Shown: positions 34,366 to 43,482, numbered from the stretch's first letter. The stretch: DNA of 64,000 nt from Austwickia sp. (GCA_016711265.1 JADJTI010000001.1:124001-188000); one strand, 5' to 3'. Notes: generated by a model from the sequence alone, not told the origin. Numbers and translations: made by a program.

Positions 34366-35040
34366 GTGGCTGTTCGACAACGCGGGTCGCCGGGGTGGCG
34401 ATGGCGCGTCTCGAGCAGTGCCTGGTTGCTGTTGACGATCCTGGGGTGCGGGTTCGTCAGTTTCGCCGGCTTCCTGTACTTGGGCGCCCGGACCCGCCGC
34501 CGGTCGTATTGGGCGTTCACCCTCGTGTACGGCGTCATCGGGCTGGTTGCGGTGATGCTCATGGATCGTGGGCGCGCGGGGTCGGCGATGGCCGGCGCGG
34601 GTGTCGTGATGCTCCTCGGGGGGTGGGCCGCGTCGGTTGCCCACGGTTTGGCCATCAACGCCGACTACCTGCGATGGAAGGCGCTAGGTGAGGGTTTCCA
34701 GATCGAGCCCCCAGCCATGCGTCCAGCCACGCGCTCGACCATGCCGCAGGACGTGCGCCCCAGCGTGCCACGCCGGGCGGAACGGGACGGCCTCGCCGTC
34801 ATCGCCACCCCAGAGCCTCCGGCCGAGCCGGTGCTGGTCGACGTCAACACCGCGGACGTCGGCACGCTGGCCCAGTTGCCGGGGCTGGACGTCCTGAGCG
34901 CCCGGCGCATCGTCGAGGCTCGGGCGGTGTACGGGGAGTTCGAGTCGTTGGAGCAGGCCGCCGCCCTGGCTCCGCTGCGGCCCTCGACCGTGCCCGCCCT
35001 GCGGCCCTGGGTGACCGTGAGCGGGCGCCTGCCCTATTGA
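34366..35040 (+). CDS. Membrane protein with C-terminal helix-hairpin-helix domain (ComEA-like fold)
   Basis: 224 residues. Three or four membrane helices in the first ~105 residues (SAWLLLTILGCGFVSFAGFL, FTLVYGVIGLVAVML, GAGVVMLLGGWAASVAHG), a Pro-rich linker, then a helix-hairpin-helix domain (VDVNTADVGTLAQLPGLDVL, ARRIVEARAVYGEFESLEQA) like the DNA-binding end of ComEA. It lacks the SLBB domain, and the lysine usually present after the hairpin (GPK) is replaced. It is not next to comEC. Its last 7 bases overlap the end of the convergent hoxW. Confidence 0.75.
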   Translation: MAVRQRGSPGWRWRVSSSAWLLLTILGCGFVSFAGFLYLGARTRRRSYWAFTLVYGVIGLVAVMLMDRGRAGSAMAGAGVVMLLGGWAASVAHGLAINADYLRWKALGEGFQIEPPAMRPATRSTMPQDVRPSVPRRAERDGLAVIATPEPPAEPVLVDVNTADVGTLAQLPGLDVLSARRIVEARAVYGEFESLEQAAALAPLRPSTVPALRPWVTVSGRLPY

Positions 35041-35543
35041 GGAGCCGCCGGCTCCGGAGGGGTCTCCGGCTCCGCGGCGGGCTCGGCGAGCCAGTCGCGC
35101 ACCCAGGACAGCGCCGCCGCGAGATTGCCCAAGGCCGTCGCTGTCGGGTCCTGTCCCAGCTCCCAGACGTCCCCACGGACCGCGAGCAACACCGCCGGTG
35201 GGGGTGGGCCGAACACTGAGGCGTAGACGTGCAGCACGGCCTCGGGAGACATCTCGTGGGTGGTGTAGGAGGCGTCGGCTCGGCCGTGGAGGGTGCTGAC
35301 GGTGAACGGCGGCGGTGCGGAGGCGGAGGCGTCGATGAACAGCACCCGGCGCCGGCCGTGCAGGTCCATGGCGTGTTCGACCTGCAGCTGGAAGTCAGTG
35401 AGGCACTCCACGTCGGCCCGTTGGAAAGCCTCGATGGCTTCCACGGCCAGCGGCCCCAGGGCGTCATCGCCGCGCGAGGGGTTGCCCCAGCCGAAAACAA
35501 GGGTTTCCGGCACCGCTGGGATGTCCGGCGACGTACCGGTCAT
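35034..35543 (-). CDS. hoxW: [NiFe] hydrogenase maturation endopeptidase
   Basis: 169-residue protease that trims the C terminus of the hydrogenase large subunit after the NiFe site is built. GWGNPSRGDDALGPLAVEAI carries the nickel-sensing Asp/Glu pair of the HyaD/HoxW family; the next metal-contact residues fall in DFQLQVEHAMDLHGR (Glu/His) and FIDASASAPP. It is the last gene of the hox set, downstream of its substrate hoxH. The Pro/Glu-rich C-terminal tail is not conserved. Confidence 0.88.
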   Translation of the reverse strand: MTGTSPDIPAVPETLVFGWGNPSRGDDALGPLAVEAIEAFQRADVECLTDFQLQVEHAMDLHGRRRVLFIDASASAPPPFTVSTLHGRADASYTTHEMSPEAVLHVYASVFGPPPPAVLLAVRGDVWELGQDPTATALGNLAAALSWVRDWLAEPAAEPETPPEPAAPQ

Positions 35544-35621
35544 CGCCGGCGGCGGTGGGCGCAGGGATGAGCATCCGGATGCTCATCGAGATGGTTGCGG
35601 TAGGCCGGGTGGCCGCCGCGG

Positions 35622-37076
35622 CTACTCCTTGTACAACTGGTCCAGCACCTGCCCTGCGGCATCGACGAGGGTGACTTCCAGCGGCATCTTGCCCAGCGCG
35701 TGGGTGGCACAGGACAGGCAGGGGTCGAAGGCACGGATCGCCACCTCGATGTGGTTGAGCAGCCCCTCGGTGAGTTCCTGGCCGTCGAGGTATTGACGGG
35801 CCACCTCCCGGACTGCGGTGTTCATGGCCGTGTTGTTATTTGTTGTCGACACAATGAGATTCGCCATGGTGATCAGATCGTCATCGCCGACCTCGTAGTG
35901 GTGGAAGAGGGTCCCCCGGGGGGCTTCGATAACGCCGATGCCGACGCGCTGGCGCTCGCCCTTGACGACCAGGTCGGTGCCCTCGATGTCGTCGTCCTCG
36001 ATGAGTTCCTTGATCATCTCGGCCGAGAAGAGCATCTCGATCATCCGCGCCCAGTGGTAGTTCAGCGGTGCGTCGTTGGTCTGCTCCAGGAAGATCCGGC
36101 GCTCCATCTCGGCCAGCGGCGTGGGGATCTGGTCACAGTTGCGGACCCGCGCCAACGGCCCGACCTTGTACCAGCCTTTGTCCGGGCCGAGCTCGGTGAT
36201 GTACGGGAATTTCATGTAGGTCCACGGCTTGACCTCCTCGGTGAGCAGGCTGTCGTACGTCGTGTAGTCGACGTGGTCGAAGATGGTGTTGCCGTCCGGG
36301 TCCTTGGCGCGCAACCCGCCGTGATAGAGGTCCAGATTCCCTCGGTCGTCAACGAACCCGAACGAGTTCGACGCGAAGTTGCCGAAGCCCTGGTGCAGCT
36401 CCCGCTGGGATTCGTGGAGCTGCTGGCAGAGTTTCACCGCGGCCTGGCTCCAGGCGATCATCTGGTCGACCTCGGCCCGCAGTGCGTCCCGGTCGGCCCG
36501 CGCGAGATTGCGGTTCATGCCACCGGCGATCGCCCCGGTGCCGTGCACCCGCTTACCGGCGGTCATCCGGATGACCTCCTGGCCGTACTTGCGCAGCAGA
36601 ATCCCCTGCTTGGCGATCTCGGGGTGGGCCATCGCGACGCCGACGATATTGCGCTGGGACACCTCCGAATCGAACCCGAACAGCAGGTCCGGACTGGACA
36701 GGTGGAAGAAGTGCAGCGCGTGGGACTGGAGATTCTGCCCGTAGTGCATCAGCCGGCGCATCTTCTCGGCCGTGGGCGTCAACGTCGTCGCACCGACGAT
36801 CATGTCCAAGGCCTTGCTGGCGGCCAGGTGGTGCGACACCGGACAGATCCCGCACAAGCGCGAGACCAACACCGGCAGCTCCCAGTACGGGCGGCCCTCG
36901 ATAAACCGCTCGAACCCCCGGAACTCCACGATGTGCAGCCGGACCTGGTGGACCTTGCCGTCCTCATCCAACAGCAGGGTGACCTTGCCGTGTCCTTCGA
37001 CCCGGCTGACCGGTTCAATGGCGACTCGGCGCAGCCCCTCGACCGGGACGGCGGCGGTCTCGAGTTCGAAGCTCAT
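35622..37076 (-). CDS. hoxH: NAD-reducing [NiFe] hydrogenase, large subunit
   Basis: 484 residues, carries the NiFe(CN)2CO active site. L1 motif RLCGICPVSHH (C75, C78) and L2 motif DPCLSCATHALG (C453, C456, with His459) provide the four cysteine ligands. A C-terminal extension follows the L2 His and would be removed by HoxW. The sequence type fits group 3d (bidirectional, NAD-linked), together with the HoxF and HoxU genes upstream. No sign of damage. Confidence 0.96.
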   Translation of the reverse strand: MSFELETAAVPVEGLRRVAIEPVSRVEGHGKVTLLLDEDGKVHQVRLHIVEFRGFERFIEGRPYWELPVLVSRLCGICPVSHHLAASKALDMIVGATTLTPTAEKMRRLMHYGQNLQSHALHFFHLSSPDLLFGFDSEVSQRNIVGVAMAHPEIAKQGILLRKYGQEVIRMTAGKRVHGTGAIAGGMNRNLARADRDALRAEVDQMIAWSQAAVKLCQQLHESQRELHQGFGNFASNSFGFVDDRGNLDLYHGGLRAKDPDGNTIFDHVDYTTYDSLLTEEVKPWTYMKFPYITELGPDKGWYKVGPLARVRNCDQIPTPLAEMERRIFLEQTNDAPLNYHWARMIEMLFSAEMIKELIEDDDIEGTDLVVKGERQRVGIGVIEAPRGTLFHHYEVGDDDLITMANLIVSTTNNNTAMNTAVREVARQYLDGQELTEGLLNHIEVAIRAFDPCLSCATHALGKMPLEVTLVDAAGQVLDQLYKE

Positions 37077-37164
37077 GGCGTCTTCACTTTCGGGGTAGCA
37101 GGTCGTGGAGCGTTCAGAATGGGCGTGGCCCGGCCTTCGGTCGCGGCGACGTCGTGGCGTCGGC

Positions 37165-37749
37165 TCAGTCGTAGTGCAGGTGCTCGTGACCCAGCGTCGG
37201 GGTCTTGCCGACGATCAGGTCGGTCAGGAAGGCCCAGATCGCATCGCCGCTGGGCGGGCACCCGGGCAGGAAGTAGTCGATCTTGACGATCTCGTGGATG
37301 GGATGGACCTTGTTCAACGGCAGCGGCAGTTCGGGGTCGTTGGGAATCTGACTGCCGTCGGCCAGCCCCATCCCGTCGTGGTAGACGTGGTTGAGGATGT
37401 CCGCGATGGACAGGTTGTTGCGCAGCGCGGGCAGGCCCCCGTTCACCGCGCACGCCCCGATCGAGACCAGCACCTTGCAGTTCTTGCGGAACTCGCGCAG
37501 CACCTCGACGTTCTCGCTGTTGCACACCCCGCCCTCAATGATCCCGAGGTCACAGGGCCCGACGTGCTTGATGTCGGTGATCGGGGAGCGGTCGAACTCG
37601 GCGAGCTTGATCAACTCCAGAATCCGCTCGTCGATGTCCAGGATCGACATGTGGCAGCCGAAGCAGCCCGCCAACGAGGTCGTGGCGATCTTCAGCTTGC
37701 GGGGCGCGGGCGCGGCCGGCCTGGGAGCGGCCGGAACGGTACTGGTCAT
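37165..37749 (-). CDS. hoxY: NAD-reducing [NiFe] hydrogenase, small subunit
   Basis: 194 residues, passes electrons from the NiFe site through one [4Fe-4S] cluster. Cluster ligands: SLAGCFGCHMSILD near residue 30, GPCDLGIIEGGVCN (~88-101), GACAVNGG (~123) and LPGCPPS (~168). The short form without the extra C-terminal clusters is normal for HoxY. The start overlaps the end of hoxU by four bases. 88 bases separate it from hoxH. Confidence 0.95.
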   Translation of the reverse strand: MTSTVPAAPRPAAPAPRKLKIATTSLAGCFGCHMSILDIDERILELIKLAEFDRSPITDIKHVGPCDLGIIEGGVCNSENVEVLREFRKNCKVLVSIGACAVNGGLPALRNNLSIADILNHVYHDGMGLADGSQIPNDPELPLPLNKVHPIHEIVKIDYFLPGCPPSGDAIWAFLTDLIVGKTPTLGHEHLHYD

Positions 37750-38588
37750 CGGACTGCCTCCGCCTGATGCTCATCCTGGCGTTCTTGGCGGACGACGTCG
37801 CTGGTCGCCGGGTGGAGGTCGACCCCGACCACATCGGCCGCGTCGATCGGGTCGCCGAAATCGCCGGCGTTGTTGGCCATCGCGGTGCCGTGGTGAGCGA
37901 ACGGCTGCTCGCTGATCGGTGCGCCGTCGTACTTGCGTGACCCGATCGGCACCTCGAAACCCTGGTCGCGACGCAGGAACACCCCGACCGGGCAGATGTC
38001 CGCCGCCCGGTCGGTCACCGCGAAGTCGGTGTCCCCGAGCTTGCCGGATTCGCTGTTGACGATGAGGTGGGAGGTGATCCCGCGTCCCGCCAGCGCGAAC
38101 ACGTCCTTGCCGTCCAGTTCCCGGCTGGCCCGCACGCACAGTTCGCACTGGATGCAGCGGTTGAACTCCAGGACGACGTCCGGGTGCGAGGCGTCGATCG
38201 GCCGATCGGGGAAGAAGTGGTCGAAGTGGGGGGAGAGCATGCCCATCTCGTACGCCGTCGCCTGGAGCACGCAGTTCCCGCTGCGCTCGCAGGACGGACA
38301 GTAGTGGTTCCCCTCGATGAACAACAGCTGCAGGCTGGTACGCCGACCGGCCGTGAGCTCGTGGGTGTGGTTGCGAATGACCTGACCGGCGGCCGCCTGG
38401 GTGGTGCAGGAGGCGGAGAAGCGGCCGTTGATCTTCACCACGCACATCCGGCAGGAGCCATGTGTGGACACGTCGGGGTGCCAGCACAGGTGGGGGATGA
38501 ACTTGCCCGCCTCGGTGGCGGCCTCCATGACCGTTTGACCGGCGGTGAACGGGATCCGTTCACCGTCGAGCATGAAGTAGCTGTCCAA
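37746..38588 (-). CDS. hoxU: Hydrogenase diaphorase subunit HoxU (NuoG-like)
   Basis: 280 residues, electron-transfer subunit joining HoxF to the HoxYH module. N-terminal [2Fe-2S] domain (HLCWHPDVSTHGSCRMCVV and SCTT), then the His/Cys cluster site (HYCPSCERSGNC), then a ferredoxin-like domain with CIQCELC and ICPVGVF; the second set lacks some ligands of the full eight-iron pattern. About 45 C-terminal residues are hydrophilic and variable. Order F-U-Y-H is the usual one. Confidence 0.93.
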   Translation of the reverse strand: MDSYFMLDGERIPFTAGQTVMEAATEAGKFIPHLCWHPDVSTHGSCRMCVVKINGRFSASCTTQAAAGQVIRNHTHELTAGRRTSLQLLFIEGNHYCPSCERSGNCVLQATAYEMGMLSPHFDHFFPDRPIDASHPDVVLEFNRCIQCELCVRASRELDGKDVFALAGRGITSHLIVNSESGKLGDTDFAVTDRAADICPVGVFLRRDQGFEVPIGSRKYDGAPISEQPFAHHGTAMANNAGDFGDPIDAADVVGVDLHPATSDVVRQERQDEHQAEAVR

Positions 38589-38645
38589 CGCTGCGCCTCC
38601 CTCTCGTCGTCGTTACGTGGTGCTGCGTGGTGTTTGTGGTGCGGG

Positions 38646-40436
38646 TCAGCGGAGGCCGATGCGGTCGTCGGGGACGTGCGCCAGGGCGTCGTCCCGGTGG
38701 GTGATCTCGCGCGCCTCCGACAGCGCCGCGTCGAGGTCGAAGGCCGGTTCGAAGTCCAGCGCCAGCAGGCGGCGCTCGAAGGCCGGCCGGAACTTGTTGA
38801 TGATGTCCCGCAGCGCCATCGTCGCGGTCGAGCCGAGGGCGCAGTGGCTGGCCCCCTGCATGTGCCGGTGCATCCGGGTCAGCTCTTCCAGGTCGTACTG
38901 CGAACCGCGGCCGTCGGCGATCTTGTCCAGGATCCGCCGGTTCACCGACGTACCGACGCGGCAGGCCGTGCAGAACCCGCAGCTCTCGTGGGCGAAGAAC
39001 TCCACGAAGTTCTGGGCCACCAGGAACAGGTCACGGCGGCGGTCGAACACCATGAACGAGCCGGTGCTGCTGGCGTCCTCCATCGCGATCCGGCGCCTGA
39101 ACTCGGTGTCCACCAGGCATTTCCCGGCGCCCACAGCGATCTGCACCGCTTGCGGGTTGACCGCCCCGGCCTGCTCGAGGACTTCAGCGATGGTGACGCC
39201 GTACGGGTACTCGTAGATGCCCGGTTCGGCGACGTCCCCGCTGACCGACAGCAACGTCGTCCCGACGCTGCTCGGAGTGCCGACGCCGTCCAGGAAGTGG
39301 GCGCCGTTGACGGTGATCAGCGCCGCCAGGGCGAGGGTCTCCACGTTGTTCACGGCGGTCGGTTGCCCCAGGAAACCCTGGGTGACGGGGTACGGCGGCC
39401 GGATGCGGGGCTTGCCCGGGTTGCCTTCCAGCGACTCGATGAGCGCCGACTCTTCGCCGCAGATGTAGGCCCCGGCGCCCAGGCAGATGTCGATGTCGAA
39501 GTTGAATCCGACGCCCAGGATGTTGTTGCCGAGCAGGCCCTCGCGGCGGCGGCGGGCCAGCACCTCGGTGAGCTGGTCGTAGAGGAAGCGGTACTCCCCG
39601 CGCAGGTACAGGAACCCCTGCTGGGCGCCGTTGACCATGCCCGAGACGACCATGCCGTCGAAGATCAGGTCCGGGCAGGAGGCCAGCAGCACCCGGTCCT
39701 TGAACGTGCCCGGTTCGCCTTCGTCGGCATTACCGACCACGTAGTGGGCGTACCCCGGGGCGTCCCGGCACACCCGCCACTTGGTCGCCGTGTTGAAGCC
39801 GGCCCCGCCGCGACCACGCAGCGCCGCGGCCGACAGCTCGGACAGCACCCCCTCCGGCCCGCGCCGGAGCGCCGCGGCGATCGCCTCACCCGGCTTGACC
39901 GTGTTACCCAGCAATTGGTCCTTGCGGCGGATGTTCGTCTCGACCGTGAACCACTCCGACGGCCAATCGGACAACGGCGTCCGGGCCCGGATCAGGCCGG
40001 CCATCTCATCGATCCGCTGCGGCGTCAGCCGCGTCACGGCGCGGTAGTTGACCAGCGCCGCCGGCCCTTGATCGGAGAGCCCCGTGCAGGAGGTCAGGTC
40101 GACGCTGGCCAGGCCGTCCTCGGCGACCCGACCGGGGCGCAGCGCCAGTCGGGTGCACAGCTGGTCGCGCAACTCCAGGCTGCCGTGGAAGCGGTCGGTG
40201 ATGTTGTCGCTGAACAGCACCCGGTAGTCGCCCACCGGCCTGGTGTTGAAGAAGGTGTAGAACTCGGCGGTCCGCGCGACGTGGGCTCGCGGACGGCGTA
40301 CCCCCTGGGCGACCGCGGTCAGGGTCTGCGGAGACAGCCAACCCAGCGCGTCCTGGACCTCGCGCAGGATGTGCATGAGGCGGGTGCCGTCGTACCCGTG
40401 TCTGGTGAGAACGTCGTCGATGACATTCGCTGACAT
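38646..40436 (-). CDS. hoxF: Hydrogenase diaphorase subunit HoxF (NuoE-NuoF fusion)
   Basis: 596 residues, the NAD+/NADH site. An N-terminal NuoE-like part (~1-135; AEFYTFFNTRPVG) lacks a full set of four [2Fe-2S] cysteines (DLTSCTG remains). The NuoF-like part has the FMN/NAD motifs GRGGAGFNTATKW, NADEGEPGTFKDR and GAGAYICGEESALIESLEG, and the [4Fe-4S] ligands ESCGFCTACRVG with HCALG further on. No separate HoxE gene exists, in keeping with the fusion. First gene of the minus-strand operon, divergent from hypA. Confidence 0.95.
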   Translation of the reverse strand: MSANVIDDVLTRHGYDGTRLMHILREVQDALGWLSPQTLTAVAQGVRRPRAHVARTAEFYTFFNTRPVGDYRVLFSDNITDRFHGSLELRDQLCTRLALRPGRVAEDGLASVDLTSCTGLSDQGPAALVNYRAVTRLTPQRIDEMAGLIRARTPLSDWPSEWFTVETNIRRKDQLLGNTVKPGEAIAAALRRGPEGVLSELSAAALRGRGGAGFNTATKWRVCRDAPGYAHYVVGNADEGEPGTFKDRVLLASCPDLIFDGMVVSGMVNGAQQGFLYLRGEYRFLYDQLTEVLARRRREGLLGNNILGVGFNFDIDICLGAGAYICGEESALIESLEGNPGKPRIRPPYPVTQGFLGQPTAVNNVETLALAALITVNGAHFLDGVGTPSSVGTTLLSVSGDVAEPGIYEYPYGVTIAEVLEQAGAVNPQAVQIAVGAGKCLVDTEFRRRIAMEDASSTGSFMVFDRRRDLFLVAQNFVEFFAHESCGFCTACRVGTSVNRRILDKIADGRGSQYDLEELTRMHRHMQGASHCALGSTATMALRDIINKFRPAFERRLLALDFEPAFDLDAALSEAREITHRDDALAHVPDDRIGLR

Positions 40437-40779
40437 GGCCTAAGACCTTCCGGCGCGGCGGGATGTCGGAGTGCCCGGGCCTGGGCGGGAACGCCGACCG
40501 ACGCCCGGGCAATGGGGAGTCGACGTCGAGGCAAGAACATGTGGCCGAAAGCTGCGGTCACGGTGACGAAGGCGGCCGATCGGGCGGTCGTCTCGCGAAA
40601 ACCAGCGCTATGGCGGACAAGACTGGCACCGGTCACCAGGGGTGTCCAGAGCAGCCGTGGCGCCCATCACACGGTCGCGCCCGCCGGGGTTACCGGCCGG
40701 TTCAGCGGTCGGCGGGCCCGGCGAACGGTAAGGTCCCGGGCTCTAGCGCAGCGGCGAGGGTGTCGGGCACGCTGGGCAG
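40437..40779. other. 343-base divergent control region between hoxF and hypA
   Basis: TAAGGT at 40729-40734 is a possible -10 for hypA. I see no strong -35, no clear inverted-repeat operator and no credible gene. It must carry the promoters of both hydrogenase operons. Confidence 0.4.
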
Positions 40780-41148
40780 GTGCACGAGCTCTCGCTTGCC
40801 GAGCACGCGCTCGCGATCATCGAGGAGACCGCGCGGCGTGAGGGCTTCACGCGGGTGCACCGGGTGCGGGTCGAGGTCGGCCGACTCTCGCATGTGGAAC
40901 CTGACGCGTTGCGGTTCGCGTTCTCGGCCGTCTGCGTCGGCAGCTGCGCCGATGGTGCCGTGCTGGAGATCATCGACATCCCCGGTGAGGGGGAGTGTCC
41001 GCAGTGCCGGACCCGCTCACCGATGGACGCCGAACCGGCCTGGTGCCCCCGGTGTGAGAGCAGCCCGCTCCGGGTGGTCGGCGGCACCCGGATGGCGGTC
41101 CGGGACGTGTTCGTGGACGACGCGGGTGTGGGCGCAGAACGACCGTAG
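40780..41148 (+). CDS. hypA: Hydrogenase nickel incorporation protein HypA
   Basis: 122 residues. The N terminus VHELSLA keeps the nickel-binding His at position 2 when the GTG is read as Met. Two CxxC pairs (CPQC ~70, CPRC ~88) bind structural zinc. It works with HypB to load nickel into HoxH. First gene of the hyp operon. Confidence 0.93.
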   Translation: MHELSLAEHALAIIEETARREGFTRVHRVRVEVGRLSHVEPDALRFAFSAVCVGSCADGAVLEIIDIPGEGECPQCRTRSPMDAEPAWCPRCESSPLRVVGGTRMAVRDVFVDDAGVGAERP

Positions 41149-41184
41149 AACCGCTCAACGACAACGGGACGAAGGGGTACGACG

Positions 41185-42012
41185 ATGTGCGCCACCTGCG
41201 GATGCGGCACTAGCGGAGGCGTCACCATCACCGCCGACCCGGGCCACCAGCACCAGCACCAGCATGAGCACGAGCACGAGCATGAGCATGAGCACAAGCA
41301 CACCCCGACCCCCGCGCAGGCCCGCGAGCAGCGGCGGGTGGTGGTGGAACGTGACCTGCTGGCCCGCAACGACGAACAGGCGCACCGCAATCGTGAGCGC
41401 TTCCAGGCCAGCGGCGTGCTGGCCCTCAACCTGGTCTCCTCACCAGGCTCGGGGAAGACCACGCTCCTGGTCGCCACCATCGAACGGCTCCTGCGTCGCG
41501 GTGGCATCCCGATCGCCGTCATCGAAGGGGACCAGCAGACCAGCCTGGACGCGCAGCGGATCCGGGCGACCGGCGTACCGGCCGTGCAGATCAACACCGG
41601 GTCCGCCTGCCACCTGGACGCGGACATGGTGGACCGCGCGCTGGACCACCTGGGAATGGGCGAGGCACCCGAGGGCGGTCCTGGCGTGGTGTTTATCGAG
41701 AACGTGGGCAACCTGGTGTGCCCGGCGGCCTTCGATTTGGGCGAGGCGCACAAGGTGGCGGTCCTGTCGGTGACCGAGGGTGAGGACAAACCCGCCAAGT
41801 ATCCGGCCATGTTCCGGGCCGCCGACCTCGTGGTGATCAACAAGTGCGACCTGCTGCCCTACCTGGACGTGAACGTGGCCCTGATCGAAGAGCACATCGC
41901 CGCGGTCGCGGCAGATGCCCAGGTCCTACGGGTCTCGGCGACCACCGGCGAAGGCCTCGACGCCTGGATCGACTGGATCCTGGCCGCTAGCCCGCCGACG
42001 GATGCCCGATGA
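41185..42012 (+). CDS. hypB: Hydrogenase nickel incorporation GTPase HypB
   Basis: 275 residues. The N terminus MCATCGCG is the high-affinity CxxCxC nickel site; a histidine tract follows with ten alternating His between residues 21 and 39, encoded by 6-base repeats (CAGCAC / GAGCAC / GAGCAT), likely a nickel store. G domain: P-loop SSPGSGKTTLL (~85), EGDQQTS, the metal/switch segment GSACHLDADM, and NKCDLLPY. The stop overlaps the next start by four bases. The repeat tract could vary in length between strains. Confidence 0.95.
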   Translation: MCATCGCGTSGGVTITADPGHQHQHQHEHEHEHEHEHKHTPTPAQAREQRRVVVERDLLARNDEQAHRNRERFQASGVLALNLVSSPGSGKTTLLVATIERLLRRGGIPIAVIEGDQQTSLDAQRIRATGVPAVQINTGSACHLDADMVDRALDHLGMGEAPEGGPGVVFIENVGNLVCPAAFDLGEAHKVAVLSVTEGEDKPAKYPAMFRAADLVVINKCDLLPYLDVNVALIEEHIAAVAADAQVLRVSATTGEGLDAWIDWILAASPPTDAR

Positions 42013-43202
42013 CCGCGCCGGTCGAACACGCGCTGACGGTGGCGCCGGGGCCGGACGTTCTTGCACTCGGTGCTTGGTTCAAAAACACCGTGTGCGCGCT
42101 CATCGGCAGTAGCGCCTCGATCTCACCCACGGTGGGCGACCTGGACGGCGTACCCGGCTGCCTGGCGCACGAGGCGACCGTGCGTGCCCACCTCGAGGTG
42201 TTCCGGCGGTCCGGCACGTCACCGGCGGCCATCGCCCACGACCTGCACCCGGACTTCCACTCCAGCCGGTTCGCCCAGGAGATCGCCGACGAGCTCGGGG
42301 TGCAGGCCATCCCGGTCCAGCACCACCACGCCCACATCGCCGCCGTCGCCGCCGAACACGGCCTCCAGGACCCCGTGATCGGCCTCGCGCTCGACGGGGT
42401 CGGCCTGGGCACCGACGGTACGGCGTGGGGCGGGGAGCTGCTGTGGGTGGACGGGCACCGCTGGGAGCGCATCGCGGGGCTGCGGCCACTGCCGATGCCC
42501 GGCGGCGATCGGGCGGCCCGGGAACCGTGGCGGATGGCCGCCGGTGTCCTGGCCGAACTGGGCCGCGGCGACCAGATCGCCCAGCGGTGGCCGGATCAGG
42601 GCGCCGCCGCCGGGCTCGCCCGGATCATCGCGAGCGGCCTGCGCACGCCGTACACCTCGAGCATGGGCCGGGTGTTCGACGCCGCCGCGGGGCTGTTGGG
42701 TCTGAGCACGGTCATGACCCAGGAAGCCGAGGCGGCGATCTCGCTGGAATCGGCGGCTACCCGCTACCTCGCCACCGCGCCCGGACATGTCCTGGAGCAC
42801 AGCTGGGAGTACGACGGCCACGGGCACCTCGACCTGCGACCGCTGCTGGCCACCCTCGCCGACATCCCGCCGGGGGAGGTGGAGCTCGCCGCCGCCCGGT
42901 TCCATGCGACCCTGGCCGCAGCCTTGGCCGACTGGGTAGGCGCCGCGGTCCGCGACCGGGGTGTCGAAGTCGTGGCCCTGGCCGGCGGCTGCTTCTTCAA
43001 CGCGATCCTGCGGGCGGACCTTTCGGCCCGGCTTCAGGAGGCTGGGATGCGCGTCATTGTCCCGACCCGGCTGTTGCCCGGTGACACGGCCATCGCCCTC
43101 GGGCAGGCCGTGATCGCCCGTTCCACCCTGGCCGGGGACCTGAGTCCCGGCGAGTACGGTGAACAATCTGCCGGCCGCAGGCCGCTGACGGAGGTGAGCT
43201 GA
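42009..43202 (+). CDS. hypF: HypF carbamoyltransferase, C-terminal Kae1-like half only
   Basis: 397 residues. HypF makes the cyanide ligands of the NiFe site from carbamoyl phosphate and is normally ~750 residues: acylphosphatase, zinc fingers, YrdC, Kae1-like. Here only the last part is present, starting near VLALGAWFKNTVCALIGSSA, with intact VQHHHAHIAAVAAEHG, DGVGLGTDGTAWGGELLW, YTSSMGRVFDAAAG and GGCFFNAIL. There is no room upstream for the rest: the ATG overlaps the hypB stop. The missing halves must be supplied by another gene or by a general YrdC/Sua5-type protein; that is inference. Confidence 0.88.
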   Translation: MTAPVEHALTVAPGPDVLALGAWFKNTVCALIGSSASISPTVGDLDGVPGCLAHEATVRAHLEVFRRSGTSPAAIAHDLHPDFHSSRFAQEIADELGVQAIPVQHHHAHIAAVAAEHGLQDPVIGLALDGVGLGTDGTAWGGELLWVDGHRWERIAGLRPLPMPGGDRAAREPWRMAAGVLAELGRGDQIAQRWPDQGAAAGLARIIASGLRTPYTSSMGRVFDAAAGLLGLSTVMTQEAEAAISLESAATRYLATAPGHVLEHSWEYDGHGHLDLRPLLATLADIPPGEVELAAARFHATLAAALADWVGAAVRDRGVEVVALAGGCFFNAILRADLSARLQEAGMRVIVPTRLLPGDTAIALGQAVIARSTLAGDLSPGEYGEQSAGRRPLTEVS

Positions 43203-43203
43203 C

Positions 43204-43482
43204 ATGTGTTTGGCCATGCCCGCGCTGGTGGTGGAACTGGTGGACCCGGCGGTCGCGCCACACGAGGCGATCGTCGAGCTGGACGGGGTGCGCAAGCAGA
43301 TCTCGATCGCCCTCGTGGACGACGTGCAGGTCGGTGACTACGTCATCCTGCACGTCGGGTTCGCGCTGCAGAAGCTCGACGTCGAGGAAGCCGAGGCGAC
43401 ACTGCGACTCTTCGCCGAGCTCGCCGCCGCCGAAGGGCAACTCAGCGCGCCAATGGCACCCACTGGCGCTGAGCCGCGATGA
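43204..43482 (+). CDS. hypC: Hydrogenase assembly chaperone HypC
   Basis: 92 residues. Starts MCLAMP, with the essential Cys2 that binds the Fe(CN)2CO unit and the HoxH precursor, and continues with the small beta-barrel fold (VGDYVILHVGFALQKLDVEEAE). Forms a complex with HypD. One base separates it from hypF. Confidence 0.94.
   Translation: MCLAMPALVVELVDPAVAPHEAIVELDGVRKQISIALVDDVQVGDYVILHVGFALQKLDVEEAEATLRLFAELAAAEGQLSAPMAPTGAEPR

Noticed and set aside
35700..37286. Long plus-strand frame (528 codons) opposite hoxH and hoxY
   Set aside because: It is the mirror of well-recognised hydrogenase genes in high-GC DNA; the sequence has no family features.
38067..40433. Very long plus-strand frame (788 codons) opposite hoxU/hoxF
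   Set aside because: Antisense reading of conserved genes with low-complexity composition.
40512..40841. Plus-strand frame of 109 codons in the hoxF-hypA gap
   Set aside because: Runs into hypA in another frame and shows no family resemblance; this stretch must hold the divergent promoters.
41260..41302. Short tandem repeats in hypB as a possible CRISPR or regulatory array
   Set aside because: The 6-base repeats encode the His-rich nickel-storage tract of HypB, which explains them fully.
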